Source: DASZWJ01 sp963813895
GTDB taxonomy: Bacteria; Pseudomonadota; Gammaproteobacteria; JAURND01
DNA length: 64,000 bases
Assembly: GCA_963813895.1 (NCBI GenBank)
Contig: CAWFAS010000004.1
Span: forward strand, 592,645 to 656,644
Direction of reading: 5' to 3'
Below are positions 17,384 to 25,624 of this stretch, piece after piece. Both the position numbers and the translations under genes were made by a program. Within the stretch, counting starts at the first letter, position 1. Each line of letters begins with the position of its first letter. A model generated the notes under the pieces. The model had not been told where the DNA came from. It worked only from the letters and a program-made list of their open reading frames with translations, and ran no database searches.

Positions 17384-18040
17384 TTATTCCTCGCTAACCT
17401 GTGAGGATGGTGCAGGTAACGCCACTGGCTCAGCTGACTGAGGGAGCATGGACGTCTGACAAAGTTTTGAGGTGGAATCACCGCCTTTCTGGTAAACCAA
17501 TGCTGCTCTACTTTGATCACCCAGCAGTAAAGGTGGAGATGCTATGCAAGCAGGGTTGTCAGTATCAAAACGACCGGGCAATTTTTTCGGGTATTCAATG
17601 CTTGGGTTTAATGCGTAAGTGGCGTACAGTTTTTGAAACGTCTGCCCTAAAAAATTCAACTCCCGGACGGTGGTTTCACACAGGCGGATCCAGCCACCCA
17701 TATCATCGATAACCTGGTGCAAAATCGGATCATCGAAAACAATGGATTGATAGCTACCAACGCAGCGAATTACTTTGAGTACATATCCCCAGGCTTGCAA
17801 CGCTTTGACCTGCGTGCTGCCTTCAAGATAACGCAGCACATCCGAAGCCTCAGGCATTTTGTACCCGCGATCAGGATTGTGAATGGTCAATGCTTCCAGG
17901 GCGGTTTTTACGGCGCTAAACTCAAAACGTTCCAGCGTCTGCCAGTAACGTTCAATCGCAAATTCGTTTAAGGTTTCGCTGTAGGACAAGCTCAACGCTG
18001 TGAGTAATTTAACAAAGTCCGGCATTTGATCGTGGGTCAT
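17384..18040 (-). CDS. Phage replication-region protein (DUF6475-like)
   Basis: The 218-aa protein starts at 18040 in an ATGA overlap with the end of the O-like gene. Its N-terminal half (DFVKLLTALSLSYSE, RYWQTLERFEFSAVKTALEA, GYKMPEASDVLRYLEG) is the pattern of a phage family found beside replication proteins and thought to have a P-like loader role. The C-terminal third is Pro/Ser-rich and less conserved. The translational coupling supports a joint role in phage DNA replication. Confidence 0.6.
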   Translation of the reverse strand: MTHDQMPDFVKLLTALSLSYSETLNEFAIERYWQTLERFEFSAVKTALEALTIHNPDRGYKMPEASDVLRYLEGSTQVKALQAWGYVLKVIRCVGSYQSIVFDDPILHQVIDDMGGWIRLCETTVRELNFLGQTFQKLYATYALNPSIEYPKKLPGRFDTDNPACIASPPLLLGDQSRAALVYQKGGDSTSKLCQTSMLPQSAEPVALPAPSSQVSEE

Positions 18041-19239
18041 AATTTTGCTCCTGTAGGATTTCTTTTGTTCAACCAATTGGTGGCAGCATCGACATTTGCT
18101 TGTAGCAACTTGTCGGCAGGATTAGGCGGGCGAGGTGGGTTGTGCTGATTGCGAATAAAACGCTCAATTTGATCGCTGTCGCGCAGGATGATATGCAATC
18201 CATCGTAACATTGGCCGCGATCGTTATCTCCCATGTTGTGTGAAGTTTTAGAGCAACCGCTGATGGCATCGCAAAGCTGCGCCACCGAGTATCCTGACTG
18301 CAATGCTTGCCGAATCAGTCGTTGCCGCTTTGGGTCAAGAACCGCCTGCGGGTGCTGAAAAGTGATTTTCCAAAAATCAAAAATGGAAAGAATGTCAGCG
18401 CTGATCACCGGTTGACGTCGCGCTTGCGCGACAATGTTTCGGTTAGCGCCTAACTCTCCTGTTATTTCCTTTCCTTTTCCTGATCCACTTCCTTTTCCCC
18501 TTCCTATTCCTCTTCCAGTTCCCTTCCTTTTCCCCACGTGCATGCACGTGCACGCACCTGCTTCATCAGGTAGTAACAGCGGGCATTCATCAAAATGGCT
18601 GGTTTCGTCGCTGGAAAAATTATTCAATTCAGTCTGTGTTTCTAGTGGTTTATCATCACTTTGTAAGTTTTCTGATTCAGCAGTATTAGATGGTGAGTCG
18701 AGCTCAATTATAGATTTAACTTCGAGTATAATTTTATTTTGGTGGACGTCAGGTGAAGAAGGGGATATGTCTGGCTTGTATGGGGAGTAACGTGCTTCGT
18801 CACTGCTTTCATATGCTGACACTGGCTGTGTATGTGTTTGCACGTGCATGCACGTGTAAGAGAATGCAGCTTGGTTATTGGGTTTTAACGCTTCACTGCC
18901 TTGTTCAATACTTGGCAAGGTGCTAACGGGTTCGCGAATATTGATATGCTGATGTTTTTTCCAAGAAGGGATATAACCATAGTATTCCTTAACAACTTCA
19001 TAGCGGACAATAAAGCCGCTCTCGACCAGTGCATTTAGGACATCATCCATGTTTAAATCGTCATAGGGCAATACATCCAGTTTCAATTGTCTTGGCTTCC
19101 AACGAAACCGACCATCACGGTCGCAGCAAGTAAATAAACCTATAAATGCTAATCGCAGCGGTAGGCGGTATTTCTTTTCAGCTTCAAATAACTGCTCATG
19201 ACGAAATAATTCAGGTTTGACAGTGCGGATTCTACTCAT
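18037..19239 (-). CDS. Phage replication initiator, O-like
   Basis: The 400-aa protein opens with MSRIRTVKPELFRHEQLFE and a winged-helix-type domain (about 1-105) typical of phage replisome organisers. A disordered middle follows, containing a Gly/Lys/Arg repeat, then a C-terminal helical domain (about 285-375) that may recruit helicase. The middle of the gene carries two 16-bp palindromes and a polypurine tract, so, as in lambda O, it may contain the replication origin. It overlaps both neighbours by 4-8 bp. Confidence 0.7.
   Translation of the reverse strand: MSRIRTVKPELFRHEQLFEAEKKYRLPLRLAFIGLFTCCDRDGRFRWKPRQLKLDVLPYDDLNMDDVLNALVESGFIVRYEVVKEYYGYIPSWKKHQHINIREPVSTLPSIEQGSEALKPNNQAAFSYTCMHVQTHTQPVSAYESSDEARYSPYKPDISPSSPDVHQNKIILEVKSIIELDSPSNTAESENLQSDDKPLETQTELNNFSSDETSHFDECPLLLPDEAGACTCMHVGKRKGTGRGIGRGKGSGSGKGKEITGELGANRNIVAQARRQPVISADILSIFDFWKITFQHPQAVLDPKRQRLIRQALQSGYSVAQLCDAISGCSKTSHNMGDNDRGQCYDGLHIILRDSDQIERFIRNQHNPPRPPNPADKLLQANVDAATNWLNKRNPTGAKL
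18454..18534. other. Polypurine/polypyrimidine tract in the O-like gene
   Basis: About 80 bp are nearly all pyrimidine on the plus strand (purine on the coding strand). It encodes a Gly-Lys/Arg repeat and touches the palindrome at 18535. Such tracts can form unusual DNA and are often near origins. Confidence 0.5.
18535..18550. repeat. Perfect 16-bp palindrome, copy 1 (possible origin)
   Basis: CACGTGCATGCACGTG is a perfect palindrome. An identical copy is 306 bp away at 18841. Both are inside the O-like gene in the same reading frame, encoding Cys-Met-His-Val. Confidence 0.6.
18841..18856. repeat. Perfect 16-bp palindrome, copy 2 (possible origin)
   Basis: Identical to the palindrome at 18535-18550. 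Two exact copies inside a replication gene are a candidate initiator-binding or origin site. Confidence 0.6.
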
Positions 19240-20152
19240 GTGTTTCTCCTGTATAGACTTTTTTAAACGTTCGCTTTTTACTGATATCCAAAACTATTTG
19301 GCGTTGTTCATCCTGTGGCAGTTGGGCGATTTTCTTTGCCTTAGATATTGATAATTTCTGGTTATCCATTGCTTGGATCAAAGATGAGATGCCTTTTTCT
19401 GTGACTTCTTTGGCTTCACCATATAAAAAATGACTGGAGAACCCGGCAATCCTGGCAGCTACCACTCTTGTTTCCGATCCATGTCTAGCCTCTAAATTAT
19501 CTTGCAAAAATTTAAAGCGCTCGCTTCCATTTGATTTGCTCACTTCCGCAGATTTATGCGGAAGTAAATCTGTTCTTTTGCCTTGGCGGTTACCTAATTC
19601 ACGTTCTATCGCTTTACCGACAGCTACTTGTTCACTGACAGGTAATGTTTGGATCAAAGCCGCTATAGAAATTCGTCCAGCAATAACGTCTGGCAAATTA
19701 ATTTTATGAACAAAAATACTCTTGTTTTTAAGCATCCTATTAGCATGAATCCGGCAGCTACATGTGATAACCCTGCGGGAAGAGTCAACTAAAATTGGGC
19801 GTAGCAGCATCTCATTATTCAAATCAAAAACGAGGAATTCTTGATTCAAATAAATAGGACAGTTCATTTCAGAAACATTGATCTCATCAATCGGCAGAAG
19901 AATTTGTGGGAATTTTTGAAAAAATCGCACTGAATCAAATAACTGACAAATGCTGGTAGCATCAGATGAAAGCTCATCTAAAGGTATTAACCCCTTGACT
20001 GCAGCAAATATTTTAAAGGCAAATAAAGTAGGAATTTTTTCATCGCGATTCAGCCACAGACTCACCGTCTGTTGCGTAACGCCAACAGTCGAGGCTAGCG
20101 CCTGCTGCGAGCCGAAATATTTAATCGCTTTGTAAAGCCCATTTAGATGCAT
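19232..20152 (-). CDS. Fused HTH (YdaS/Cro-like) and ParB-like regulator
   Basis: The 306-aa protein starts with a Cro/YdaS-type helix-turn-helix (GSQQALASTVGVTQQTVSLW, residues 14-33) and ends with a ParB/KorB-like helical DNA-binding region (VVAARIAGFSSHFLYGEAKE then SKAKKIAQLPQDEQRQIV). The combination suggests a phage repressor or partition-type regulator. It starts the minus-strand early operon, opposite the AlpA-like gene at 20460, and the 308-bp gap between them has operator-like palindromes. Confidence 0.6.
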   Translation of the reverse strand: MHLNGLYKAIKYFGSQQALASTVGVTQQTVSLWLNRDEKIPTLFAFKIFAAVKGLIPLDELSSDATSICQLFDSVRFFQKFPQILLPIDEINVSEMNCPIYLNQEFLVFDLNNEMLLRPILVDSSRRVITCSCRIHANRMLKNKSIFVHKINLPDVIAGRISIAALIQTLPVSEQVAVGKAIERELGNRQGKRTDLLPHKSAEVSKSNGSERFKFLQDNLEARHGSETRVVAARIAGFSSHFLYGEAKEVTEKGISSLIQAMDNQKLSISKAKKIAQLPQDEQRQIVLDISKKRTFKKVYTGETHE

Positions 20153-20205
20153 ACGTGTGCAAATCCCAAAAAAACTTCATTCCTTGTCGCATAGCGTACA
20201 CATTT

Positions 20206-20229
20206 AATTCACAACATAAGTTGTGAATT
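20206..20229. promoter_or_regulatory. Operator-like palindrome
   Basis: AATTCACAAC and GTTGTGAATT form a perfect 10-bp inverted repeat around ATAA. It lies between the divergent fused regulator and AlpA-like genes, so a repressor site is likely. Confidence 0.5.
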
Positions 20230-20326
20230 TTTATGTTACATTTGATTTATTGGTTCTTGATTTTATTTAGATGAAATCGAAAAAAATATGGATATAACGC
20301 TAACATAGCGCTAGAAAACATCAATA

Positions 20327-20373
20327 AGTGGAACCTACGTAAAATGTAAAAGTTAATACGTGGAATCTACGTA
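20327..20373. repeat. Direct repeats between divergent phage genes
   Basis: AGTGGAACCTACGTA and CGTGGAATCTACGTA are near-identical and 31 bp apart (20327-20341 and 20359-20373). They lie in the 308-bp divergent intergenic region and may be binding sites for the excisionase-like or repressor protein. Confidence 0.35.
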
Positions 20374-20459
20374 GAAATAGAAAAAATTTTTGTATGAATT
20401 ATTTTTTAGGAAGTTGGAAGGATACATTTTTTGATAATCAACGACGATAAGGACTATCT

Positions 20460-20714
20460 ATGACTATTGACCGAGCAAAATTAATTAAAGATTTTTGGGA
20501 GGCACCCAATGAAGCTTTTTTTGATCAGAAAACGGTAGCAGCGGTTGCATGCCGGTCAACTTATTGGTGCGAAAAACTGCGCTGCGAAGGCGGAGGAATT
20601 CCATTTAGTAAAAATCGGAAGAAATGTCTTTATCGGAAGGCAGATATCGTTGAATGGCTTGGTCAATTTAAAATTGTTAAATCAACTAGTGAATATGGAA
20701 ACTCCCATATTTGA
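20460..20714 (+). CDS. AlpA/excisionase-like small DNA-binding protein
   Basis: The 84-aa protein has a MerR/AlpA-like winged helix (DQKTVAAVACRSTYWCEKLR then GIPFSKNRKKCLYRKADIVE). Such proteins bend att DNA or activate integrase genes. An AAGGA site precedes the start. It is divergent from the fused regulator, which fits a phage switch. The nearest integrase is at 28220, not adjacent, so the original partner may be lost. Confidence 0.55.
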   Translation: MTIDRAKLIKDFWEAPNEAFFDQKTVAAVACRSTYWCEKLRCEGGGIPFSKNRKKCLYRKADIVEWLGQFKIVKSTSEYGNSHI

Positions 20715-20781
20715 AAAAATATTTTTGTATCTAGTTCTCTTATTTCTTGTTTAAATTTTTTGCAATCCAGACCTTGTCATG

Positions 20782-21642
20782 TCAAAGAAAGGGAACTCCG
20801 GAAAATGGCTCATCAACTAATTTTATGAACTGGTTGGGATCATCAAAATTAATCAATGAAGCGCATTCATTGATTTTGCCTACCATAAAATCTGCACAAG
20901 GCTTTACAAGCTCTTTGATATCATCCCAAAATTCATTTTCTACACCAATACAAATTAATTTGGCGCGCTCAATTACGGGCTGATACACTTTAGGTAAATG
21001 ACTGATTACCCAATCTGCCGCAGCAGGCTTAGATCGGATCGCACTTGTCTCCAAAGTACTCCAGATACGCGCGTAAGTCAGCAGAACATTTCGAGTGTCA
21101 TGCTCAAGATCCACAGCAAGCCTATCTAAATCATGAAGCATAGCTTTTATAAAGTCATGATATGGCACATGCGCCAATAGTCGTTCAGGCTCTAGCCCTA
21201 ATAAGGTTTGACTCTTCAATAAAACTTGAGTAACAATTAGCGCAAGATCAGGCATTTCATGAGTCGACCAAGGTTCAATGATGCCCTGCTCAAAAGATTT
21301 GCGTAGCCACTCCCCATATTGAAAATCAAAATGAGGCGGATACTGCCAAGGACTAATCGCTGCCTGCTGAACAATGGTTATTTCAATAGGTAACTTTGAA
21401 CTTTTCATGTAAATGCCAGAAATTTGAAGCAGATTGGAAATTAATCTGGTTTTTTCATCTGGAGTTGTTACACGCTTGGTGACAACGAATAAATCAATGT
21501 CACTATATTTTTGCAGCCCACCCACAAGGGATGAACCATAAAGATACACACCTAAAAGGTCAGCTCCTAGGATCATTTTCAATAATTCTAGGCTATCCTT
21601 GAGTTGTTTCTGTATTTCATGGCTATAAATAGAATATGTCAT
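20782..21642 (-). CDS. AadA-like aminoglycoside nucleotidyltransferase, copy 1
   Basis: The 286-aa protein has the nucleotidyltransferase signature GSS-x8-SDIDLF at about 37-53 and the ANT(3'')/(9) C-terminal layout (DFIKAMLHDLDRLAVDLEHD, WSTLETSAIRSKPAAADW). It would attach AMP to streptomycin or spectinomycin type drugs. A second copy lies at 50016-50852, and most residues match by eye. It is divergent from the DUF4424 gene with a 53-bp gap. Confidence 0.85.
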   Translation of the reverse strand: MTYSIYSHEIQKQLKDSLELLKMILGADLLGVYLYGSSLVGGLQKYSDIDLFVVTKRVTTPDEKTRLISNLLQISGIYMKSSKLPIEITIVQQAAISPWQYPPHFDFQYGEWLRKSFEQGIIEPWSTHEMPDLALIVTQVLLKSQTLLGLEPERLLAHVPYHDFIKAMLHDLDRLAVDLEHDTRNVLLTYARIWSTLETSAIRSKPAAADWVISHLPKVYQPVIERAKLICIGVENEFWDDIKELVKPCADFMVGKINECASLINFDDPNQFIKLVDEPFSGVPFL

Positions 21643-21695
21643 AGGTTTTCATTGATGGCTGATCTCTAAAAAATAACTTTATAAAAGATACAAAA

Positions 21696-22742
21696 ATGAA
21701 ATTTACAAAAGTACTTCTAATCATTTTATTTATCTCCACATCAGCATTCGCTAACGATACAACAGGAACCAATGCTGCAGGAGGAATTCAGTTCACCCAA
21801 GAGCCGTCAATAAAGATGACGAGTGAAGATTTAACCATTAGCCGTAACAAAGTGAGAGTATCTTACCTATTTAAAAATATCAGCGACAAATCCATTGCGA
21901 CTACAGTTTTCTTTCCATTACCCGCTTTTCAAGATGGGGGTCAGTTAACGGAAAGCGATTCTGTGGCGGATTATATCAAACAAGCTAAAGAAAATGATCC
22001 TTTGGTCAATTTTTCTGTGGTTGTAGATGGCAAACCCGTTGCTTATCGCATTAAAATTCAGGCGATAGCAGATGATGGTAAAGATATTACTCCCCTATTG
22101 AGTCAGGCGCATATTCCACTTCTTCCTGAATTGGTCGAGCGAGGTTACACGGGATATTTTGTTGAGGATTTGAATAAAGATGATTTAAAACAGTGGCAAA
22201 CCAAGGCGAAACAATTTGGACTATTAGATAAAGAAGGGAAAGCACATTGGAAAAAACAAGTTATTTTTTATTGGCCTCAGCTATTCCCTGCCAGCAGAAC
22301 AATTGCGATTACGCATGAATATACACCAATAACGGGAGATTTTTACTATGGAACTGGCTATGCATCGAAGGAGGACTGTTTCAGAGATATTGGGCGTAGT
22401 CTTCAAGAAACCTTCCACATGGATTTTTCTACTATAGAAAATAAGACCACATTCGAAAATTGGCTTTCGGCCCACATTACAAATACTGACGATGACAAAC
22501 AACCTTATTTCTATTTGTATAATGTCGGTTATATTTTAACAACAGGGGCTAATTGGGCGGGGCCTATTGAAAAGTTCACATTAAATCTACAATATCCCGC
22601 TGATACTGCGGTGGTATTCGCGCCTTTCTATCATGATCCATCTGCTAAAATAACCCGAACGAGCAGGCAATTGCAGATAATTTTAAATAACTTTACCCCA
22701 AAGCAAGATTTAAATATTGTATTTGGAGAGGTTACGGTTTGA
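21696..22742 (+). CDS. Secreted DUF4424 family protein
   Basis: The 348-aa protein has a signal peptide (cut after SAFA) and the DUF4424 pattern: NAAGGIQFTQEPSIKMTSED near the start, then VRVSYLFKNISDKSIATTVFFPLP, and QVIFYWPQLFPASRTIAITHEY in the middle. The family is periplasmic with no known role. It is probably the only gene of its unit, between an adenylyltransferase and a GNAT. The neighbourhood gives no functional link. Confidence 0.75.
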   Translation: MKFTKVLLIILFISTSAFANDTTGTNAAGGIQFTQEPSIKMTSEDLTISRNKVRVSYLFKNISDKSIATTVFFPLPAFQDGGQLTESDSVADYIKQAKENDPLVNFSVVVDGKPVAYRIKIQAIADDGKDITPLLSQAHIPLLPELVERGYTGYFVEDLNKDDLKQWQTKAKQFGLLDKEGKAHWKKQVIFYWPQLFPASRTIAITHEYTPITGDFYYGTGYASKEDCFRDIGRSLQETFHMDFSTIENKTTFENWLSAHITNTDDDKQPYFYLYNVGYILTTGANWAGPIEKFTLNLQYPADTAVVFAPFYHDPSAKITRTSRQLQIILNNFTPKQDLNIVFGEVTV

Positions 22743-22795
22743 TATTATTTTCACAAACCAATGGTACCGAAAGATCGTAAATTTTCATAAAAAAT

Positions 22796-23215
22796 TTATA
22801 GAAAATCTTTTCTCAAAAAATAAAATATTGAATTTTTCGGCAACCCATGTCGCTCAAGTTCAACACGATAGCCAAGTTTCTGATAAAAATCGAGTGCTTC
22901 CCAGCTGGTTGTGTTGACAGCCGCTGATATACATCTTTTCTCTAAGCCTAATTTTTCAGCGGCCTGCATTAATTTTGTGCCATAGCCATTTCCACGAAGC
23001 GATTCATCTATCCACAACTGATCAACATAGAGCCAGTTGTATCCGATATTACCATTGCAACCGCCTTTTATTATATTGTCCTCATCACTAATAAAAAACG
23101 AAAAAGGTTCTATTGGATCCAATCCATGTTGTTTGGCATTATTGGCTATGCCTTGGGCCAAAATATCAGTATCTTTTGATGAGGGATTTTGTTCATATAC
23201 AATGGAATAAGTCAT
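22796..23215 (-). CDS. GNAT family N-acetyltransferase (compact)
   Basis: The 139-aa protein has the GNAT motif LWIDESLRGNGYGTKLMQAA and a C-terminal ALDFYQKLGYR. It resembles the GNAT at 4222-4641 in size and layout but is not a near-identical copy. It starts in an ATGA overlap with the XRE regulator upstream, so it is translated together with it and DUF2975. The role is unknown. Confidence 0.75.
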   Translation of the reverse strand: MTYSIVYEQNPSSKDTDILAQGIANNAKQHGLDPIEPFSFFISDEDNIIKGGCNGNIGYNWLYVDQLWIDESLRGNGYGTKLMQAAEKLGLEKRCISAAVNTTSWEALDFYQKLGYRVELERHGLPKNSIFYFLRKDFL

Positions 23216-23469
23216 TTTTTCACCGAAGCTGTAAAATTGGCTATCAAGTTATTCGCAAGTTCATTCGGCATCTTGTATTCCAAAATATCTCCGGGCTGAC
23301 AAGAAAGGTAATTACAAATTGCATTAAGCGTTTCTAATCGAATCGCTTTGGCCTTACCCGTTTTTAATATTGATAAGTTCTGTTCGGTGATACCTATCGC
23401 TTCTGCAAGTTCTTTCGAACGAATTTTTCTTTTTGCGAGCATTACATCTAAATTCACAATAATTGTCAT
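23212..23469 (-). CDS. XRE family regulator (YozG-like)
   Basis: This 85-aa helix-turn-helix protein (ELAEAIGITEQNLSILKTGK at about 20-39) is of the short Cro/CI type often encoded next to DUF2975 membrane proteins. It begins 8 bp after the DUF2975 gene and overlaps the GNAT gene by 4 bp. It may control this small operon, but its own operator is not obvious. Confidence 0.85.
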   Translation of the reverse strand: MTIIVNLDVMLAKRKIRSKELAEAIGITEQNLSILKTGKAKAIRLETLNAICNYLSCQPGDILEYKMPNELANNLIANFTASVKK

Positions 23470-23477
23470 GGCCTCGC

Positions 23478-24065
23478 CTATATTGTTAGTTGTTGCTCTT
23501 CACGCAAATTACAACCCTCAGCCATAATCCAAGAAATTAAAATAACCAAAAATGCTGTTAGTAAAATTCCAACATTTGTTTGATCTAATGTAATTGCTGC
23601 GAAATGGTGGTGAGGTGGATTATGCATCGTTAGCACAAAGCCCATTACAAATTGATAGAAAGGTTCAATCAATTGACTGATTAGCAAAGCATAACCAATA
23701 TTACGAATATATCTAACATGATTAATTGAAAAAATATCTCCATTTTCATACAACTTAAATAATTTAATAAGGCAATACAAAAGAAACATTTTAACCATCA
23801 TAGGGATAGCGCTGACTAAGCAACCCAAACTTTTCTCACCTACGCTAAGAGTATGTAAGATAGCCTTCTCTGGTAAGCCCTGTGCAGTATATGTATGCAT
23901 TCCACTGTATGTAGCTGGGATAGCATTTAATTTAATAAACCCGACTAATAGCACTAATTCATCGGGTGCATAAACCCAGCTTATGATTAACAATACAGGT
24001 AATACAATGAAAATAATTTGAAACACTAATCTAAAAAATAGACTGACATTTTTAATTTTGTTCAT
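23478..24065 (-). CDS. DUF2975 family membrane protein
   Basis: The 195-aa protein has four hydrophobic segments (about 10-34, 79-99, 120-141 and 162-185) and the usual pairing with a YozG-like XRE gene just downstream. This pair is widespread with unknown function. It leads a three-gene set with XRE and GNAT. A strong terminator of the upstream gene lies just before it. Confidence 0.75.
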   Translation of the reverse strand: MNKIKNVSLFFRLVFQIIFIVLPVLLIISWVYAPDELVLLVGFIKLNAIPATYSGMHTYTAQGLPEKAILHTLSVGEKSLGCLVSAIPMMVKMFLLYCLIKLFKLYENGDIFSINHVRYIRNIGYALLISQLIEPFYQFVMGFVLTMHNPPHHHFAAITLDQTNVGILLTAFLVILISWIMAEGCNLREEQQLTI

Positions 24066-24091
24066 ATAGTTCTCTAGTAATTAAGTCAAAA

Positions 24092-24119
24092 TTTATGGGC
24101 ACAGTTCTGTGCCCATAAA
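24092..24119 (-). terminator. Intrinsic terminator of the secreted-protein gene
   Basis: A perfect 13-bp inverted repeat (24092-24104 and 24107-24119) is followed on the minus strand by a short T-tract. It lies 30 bp after the end of the gene at 24149. Confidence 0.7.
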
Positions 24120-24148
24120 GCTTATTCAAGCACTCCGCAAGTAGACAA

Positions 24149-24544
24149 TTAATAGAATACTCCGCCGTAAGCATGACAATTGATAGAATGGGGAGATAAA
24201 GTAAATTCTAATGCACCGCTCGGTTTTGATTTATTTGTTGTCATAGAACATTGCTCACGTTGGTCAAACTGGTTAGCTGATGGTGGCAATTCATGCCCAT
24301 TGACAGAGACAATAATTATTCCTGCCCGATCATAGTTATCTAAAGGCACCGGAATAGGAATAGTGACATTTTTACTTAAATCTACTGATTGAAGTTCCCC
24401 AAAAACGGGTTTATCACTTTGATTTTTATGCGCTACCCGAAACGTAATTTTCAGTGGTTGATTCGACGTAAATAGCACCTCATTTGCATGCGCCGACAGT
24501 GCAAACCCTAAGCAGCCTAATAAGGCTATTGCTCTTAATTTCAT
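24149..24544 (-). CDS. Small secreted protein of unknown function
   Basis: The 131-aa protein has a clear signal peptide (cut after SAHA) and a beta-rich mature part of about 110 residues with two Cys (CSMTTN and INCHAYGG) that could form a disulfide. I do not recognise the family. It stands alone with its own promoter and terminator, and is divergent from the ArsR gene. Confidence 0.6.
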   Translation of the reverse strand: MKLRAIALLGCLGFALSAHANEVLFTSNQPLKITFRVAHKNQSDKPVFGELQSVDLSKNVTIPIPVPLDNYDRAGIIIVSVNGHELPPSANQFDQREQCSMTTNKSKPSGALEFTLSPHSINCHAYGGVFY

Positions 24545-24580
24545 ATTGACCCCTCATTATTTAGTTAAAATAAAAAATCT

Positions 24581-24627
24581 ATCGTCGACGATGAAGGCAA
24601 TATACACAATTAATTATCGAATTACAA
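24581..24627 (-). promoter_or_regulatory. Promoter and palindrome for the secreted-protein gene
   Basis: On the minus strand TTGTAA (24627-24622) and TATATT (24604-24599) are 17 bp apart. The perfect palindrome ATCGTCGACGAT at 24581-24592 follows the -10 and may be an operator. Confidence 0.5.
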
Positions 24628-24703
24628 TAATTATTTATTGGTCAGGGGGCCATAAAATTGAGGCCATAGCACGTAAAGTTCTTTCTTAACTGTTCAATAA
24701 TTT

Positions 24704-24724
24704 TCGAACATAATGAATGTTCGA
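24704..24724. promoter_or_regulatory. ArsR-type operator palindrome
   Basis: TCGAACAT and ATGTTCGA form a perfect 8-bp inverted repeat around AATGA, 28 bp before the ArsR-family gene at 24752. It is a probable autoregulation site. Confidence 0.5.
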
Positions 24725-24751
24725 TTAATTTGGGACAATTGAAAGCTATGT

Positions 24752-25063
24752 ATGGTTCGTATCTACAAACACCCTCAGCTTGAAGATATCCTTCTTTCGC
24801 GAGTATTGTTTGCACTGAGTGATCCAATTCGGTTGCGCATGGTCAAGATCTTAGCTAACAATGAAGCAGTCAACAGCCTAGATCTGGGCCCAGGGATGCC
24901 TAAATCTACGGTGACACACCATACTCGTATTTTGCGCGAAGCAGGCGTAACCCGCACCAAACCGGAAGGTCGTAACTGTTGGATTAGTCTGCGCAGAGAT
25001 CTTCTCGATAAGAAATTTCCTGGTTTATTGGATTTGGTGTTGGCTGCCCAGGAGGAGGTATGA
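24752..25063 (+). CDS. ArsR family transcriptional regulator
   Basis: The 103-aa protein is a winged-helix ArsR/SmtB type: LSDPIRLRMVKILANNEA and the recognition helix KSTVTHHTRILREAGVTRTK. There are no clear metal-binding Cys, so the signal is unknown. It overlaps the following MFS gene by 4 bp, so it should regulate a pump that is now broken. A palindrome upstream supports autoregulation. Confidence 0.85.
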   Translation: MVRIYKHPQLEDILLSRVLFALSDPIRLRMVKILANNEAVNSLDLGPGMPKSTVTHHTRILREAGVTRTKPEGRNCWISLRRDLLDKKFPGLLDLVLAAQEEV

Positions 25064-25624
25064 TTCGTCAACTTTGGCCATTGACCCTAGGTGCCTTCGT
25101 ACTGGGCCTGGATGCCTTTGCACTAGCCTGGCTACTGCCAGGCATGGCGTATAGTCTTGGCACAACACAAGCCTCAGTGGGATTAGGGGTGGCAATGTTT
25201 ACTGCAGCTTATGCGGTGAGCGCACCTACACTGGCGTTTTTTGCTGAGAAATACTCAACTCGGACAGCTTTGTTAATAGGACTTGCTGTATTCACACTCG
25301 GGAATGTGGCCACCATGTTAGCGCCTTCGCTGGCAGTTTTGCTTGTCGCACGACTAGTGGCTGGGGTTGGCGCAGGGCTTTACTCACCACTTGCCTCGAT
25401 AAGTGCAGCCAATAGCGTGGAAGTCAAACAGCGCGGTCGAGCCTTATCTATGGTGCTGGCTGGGCTAAGTACCGGCACCGCTTTGGGAGTTCCCAAGCGC
25501 GGTCGGTGCGACAATTGGCTTAGTGGTATTAAGTGCGCACATATCCGCATCCATGCTCCCAATAGGAGCAATAGCGGCTGTAACTGTAGCAACAGGGATT
25601 CATCTTGTTAAAATGAGAGGGTAG
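25060..25624 (+). pseudogene. Truncated, frameshifted MFS efflux transporter
   Basis: The first ~145 residues are the start of an MFS pump (about four helices, including GRALSMVLAGLSTGTALGVP). The frame then reads non-homologous sequence to a stop at 25611. Shifting by one base at about 25487 restores a hydrophobic continuation (SAVGATIGLVVLSAHISAS and so on) to a stop at 25624. Even so, only about 190 of the ~400 residues remain, so an internal deletion is likely too. It is coupled to the ArsR gene upstream. Confidence 0.7.
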
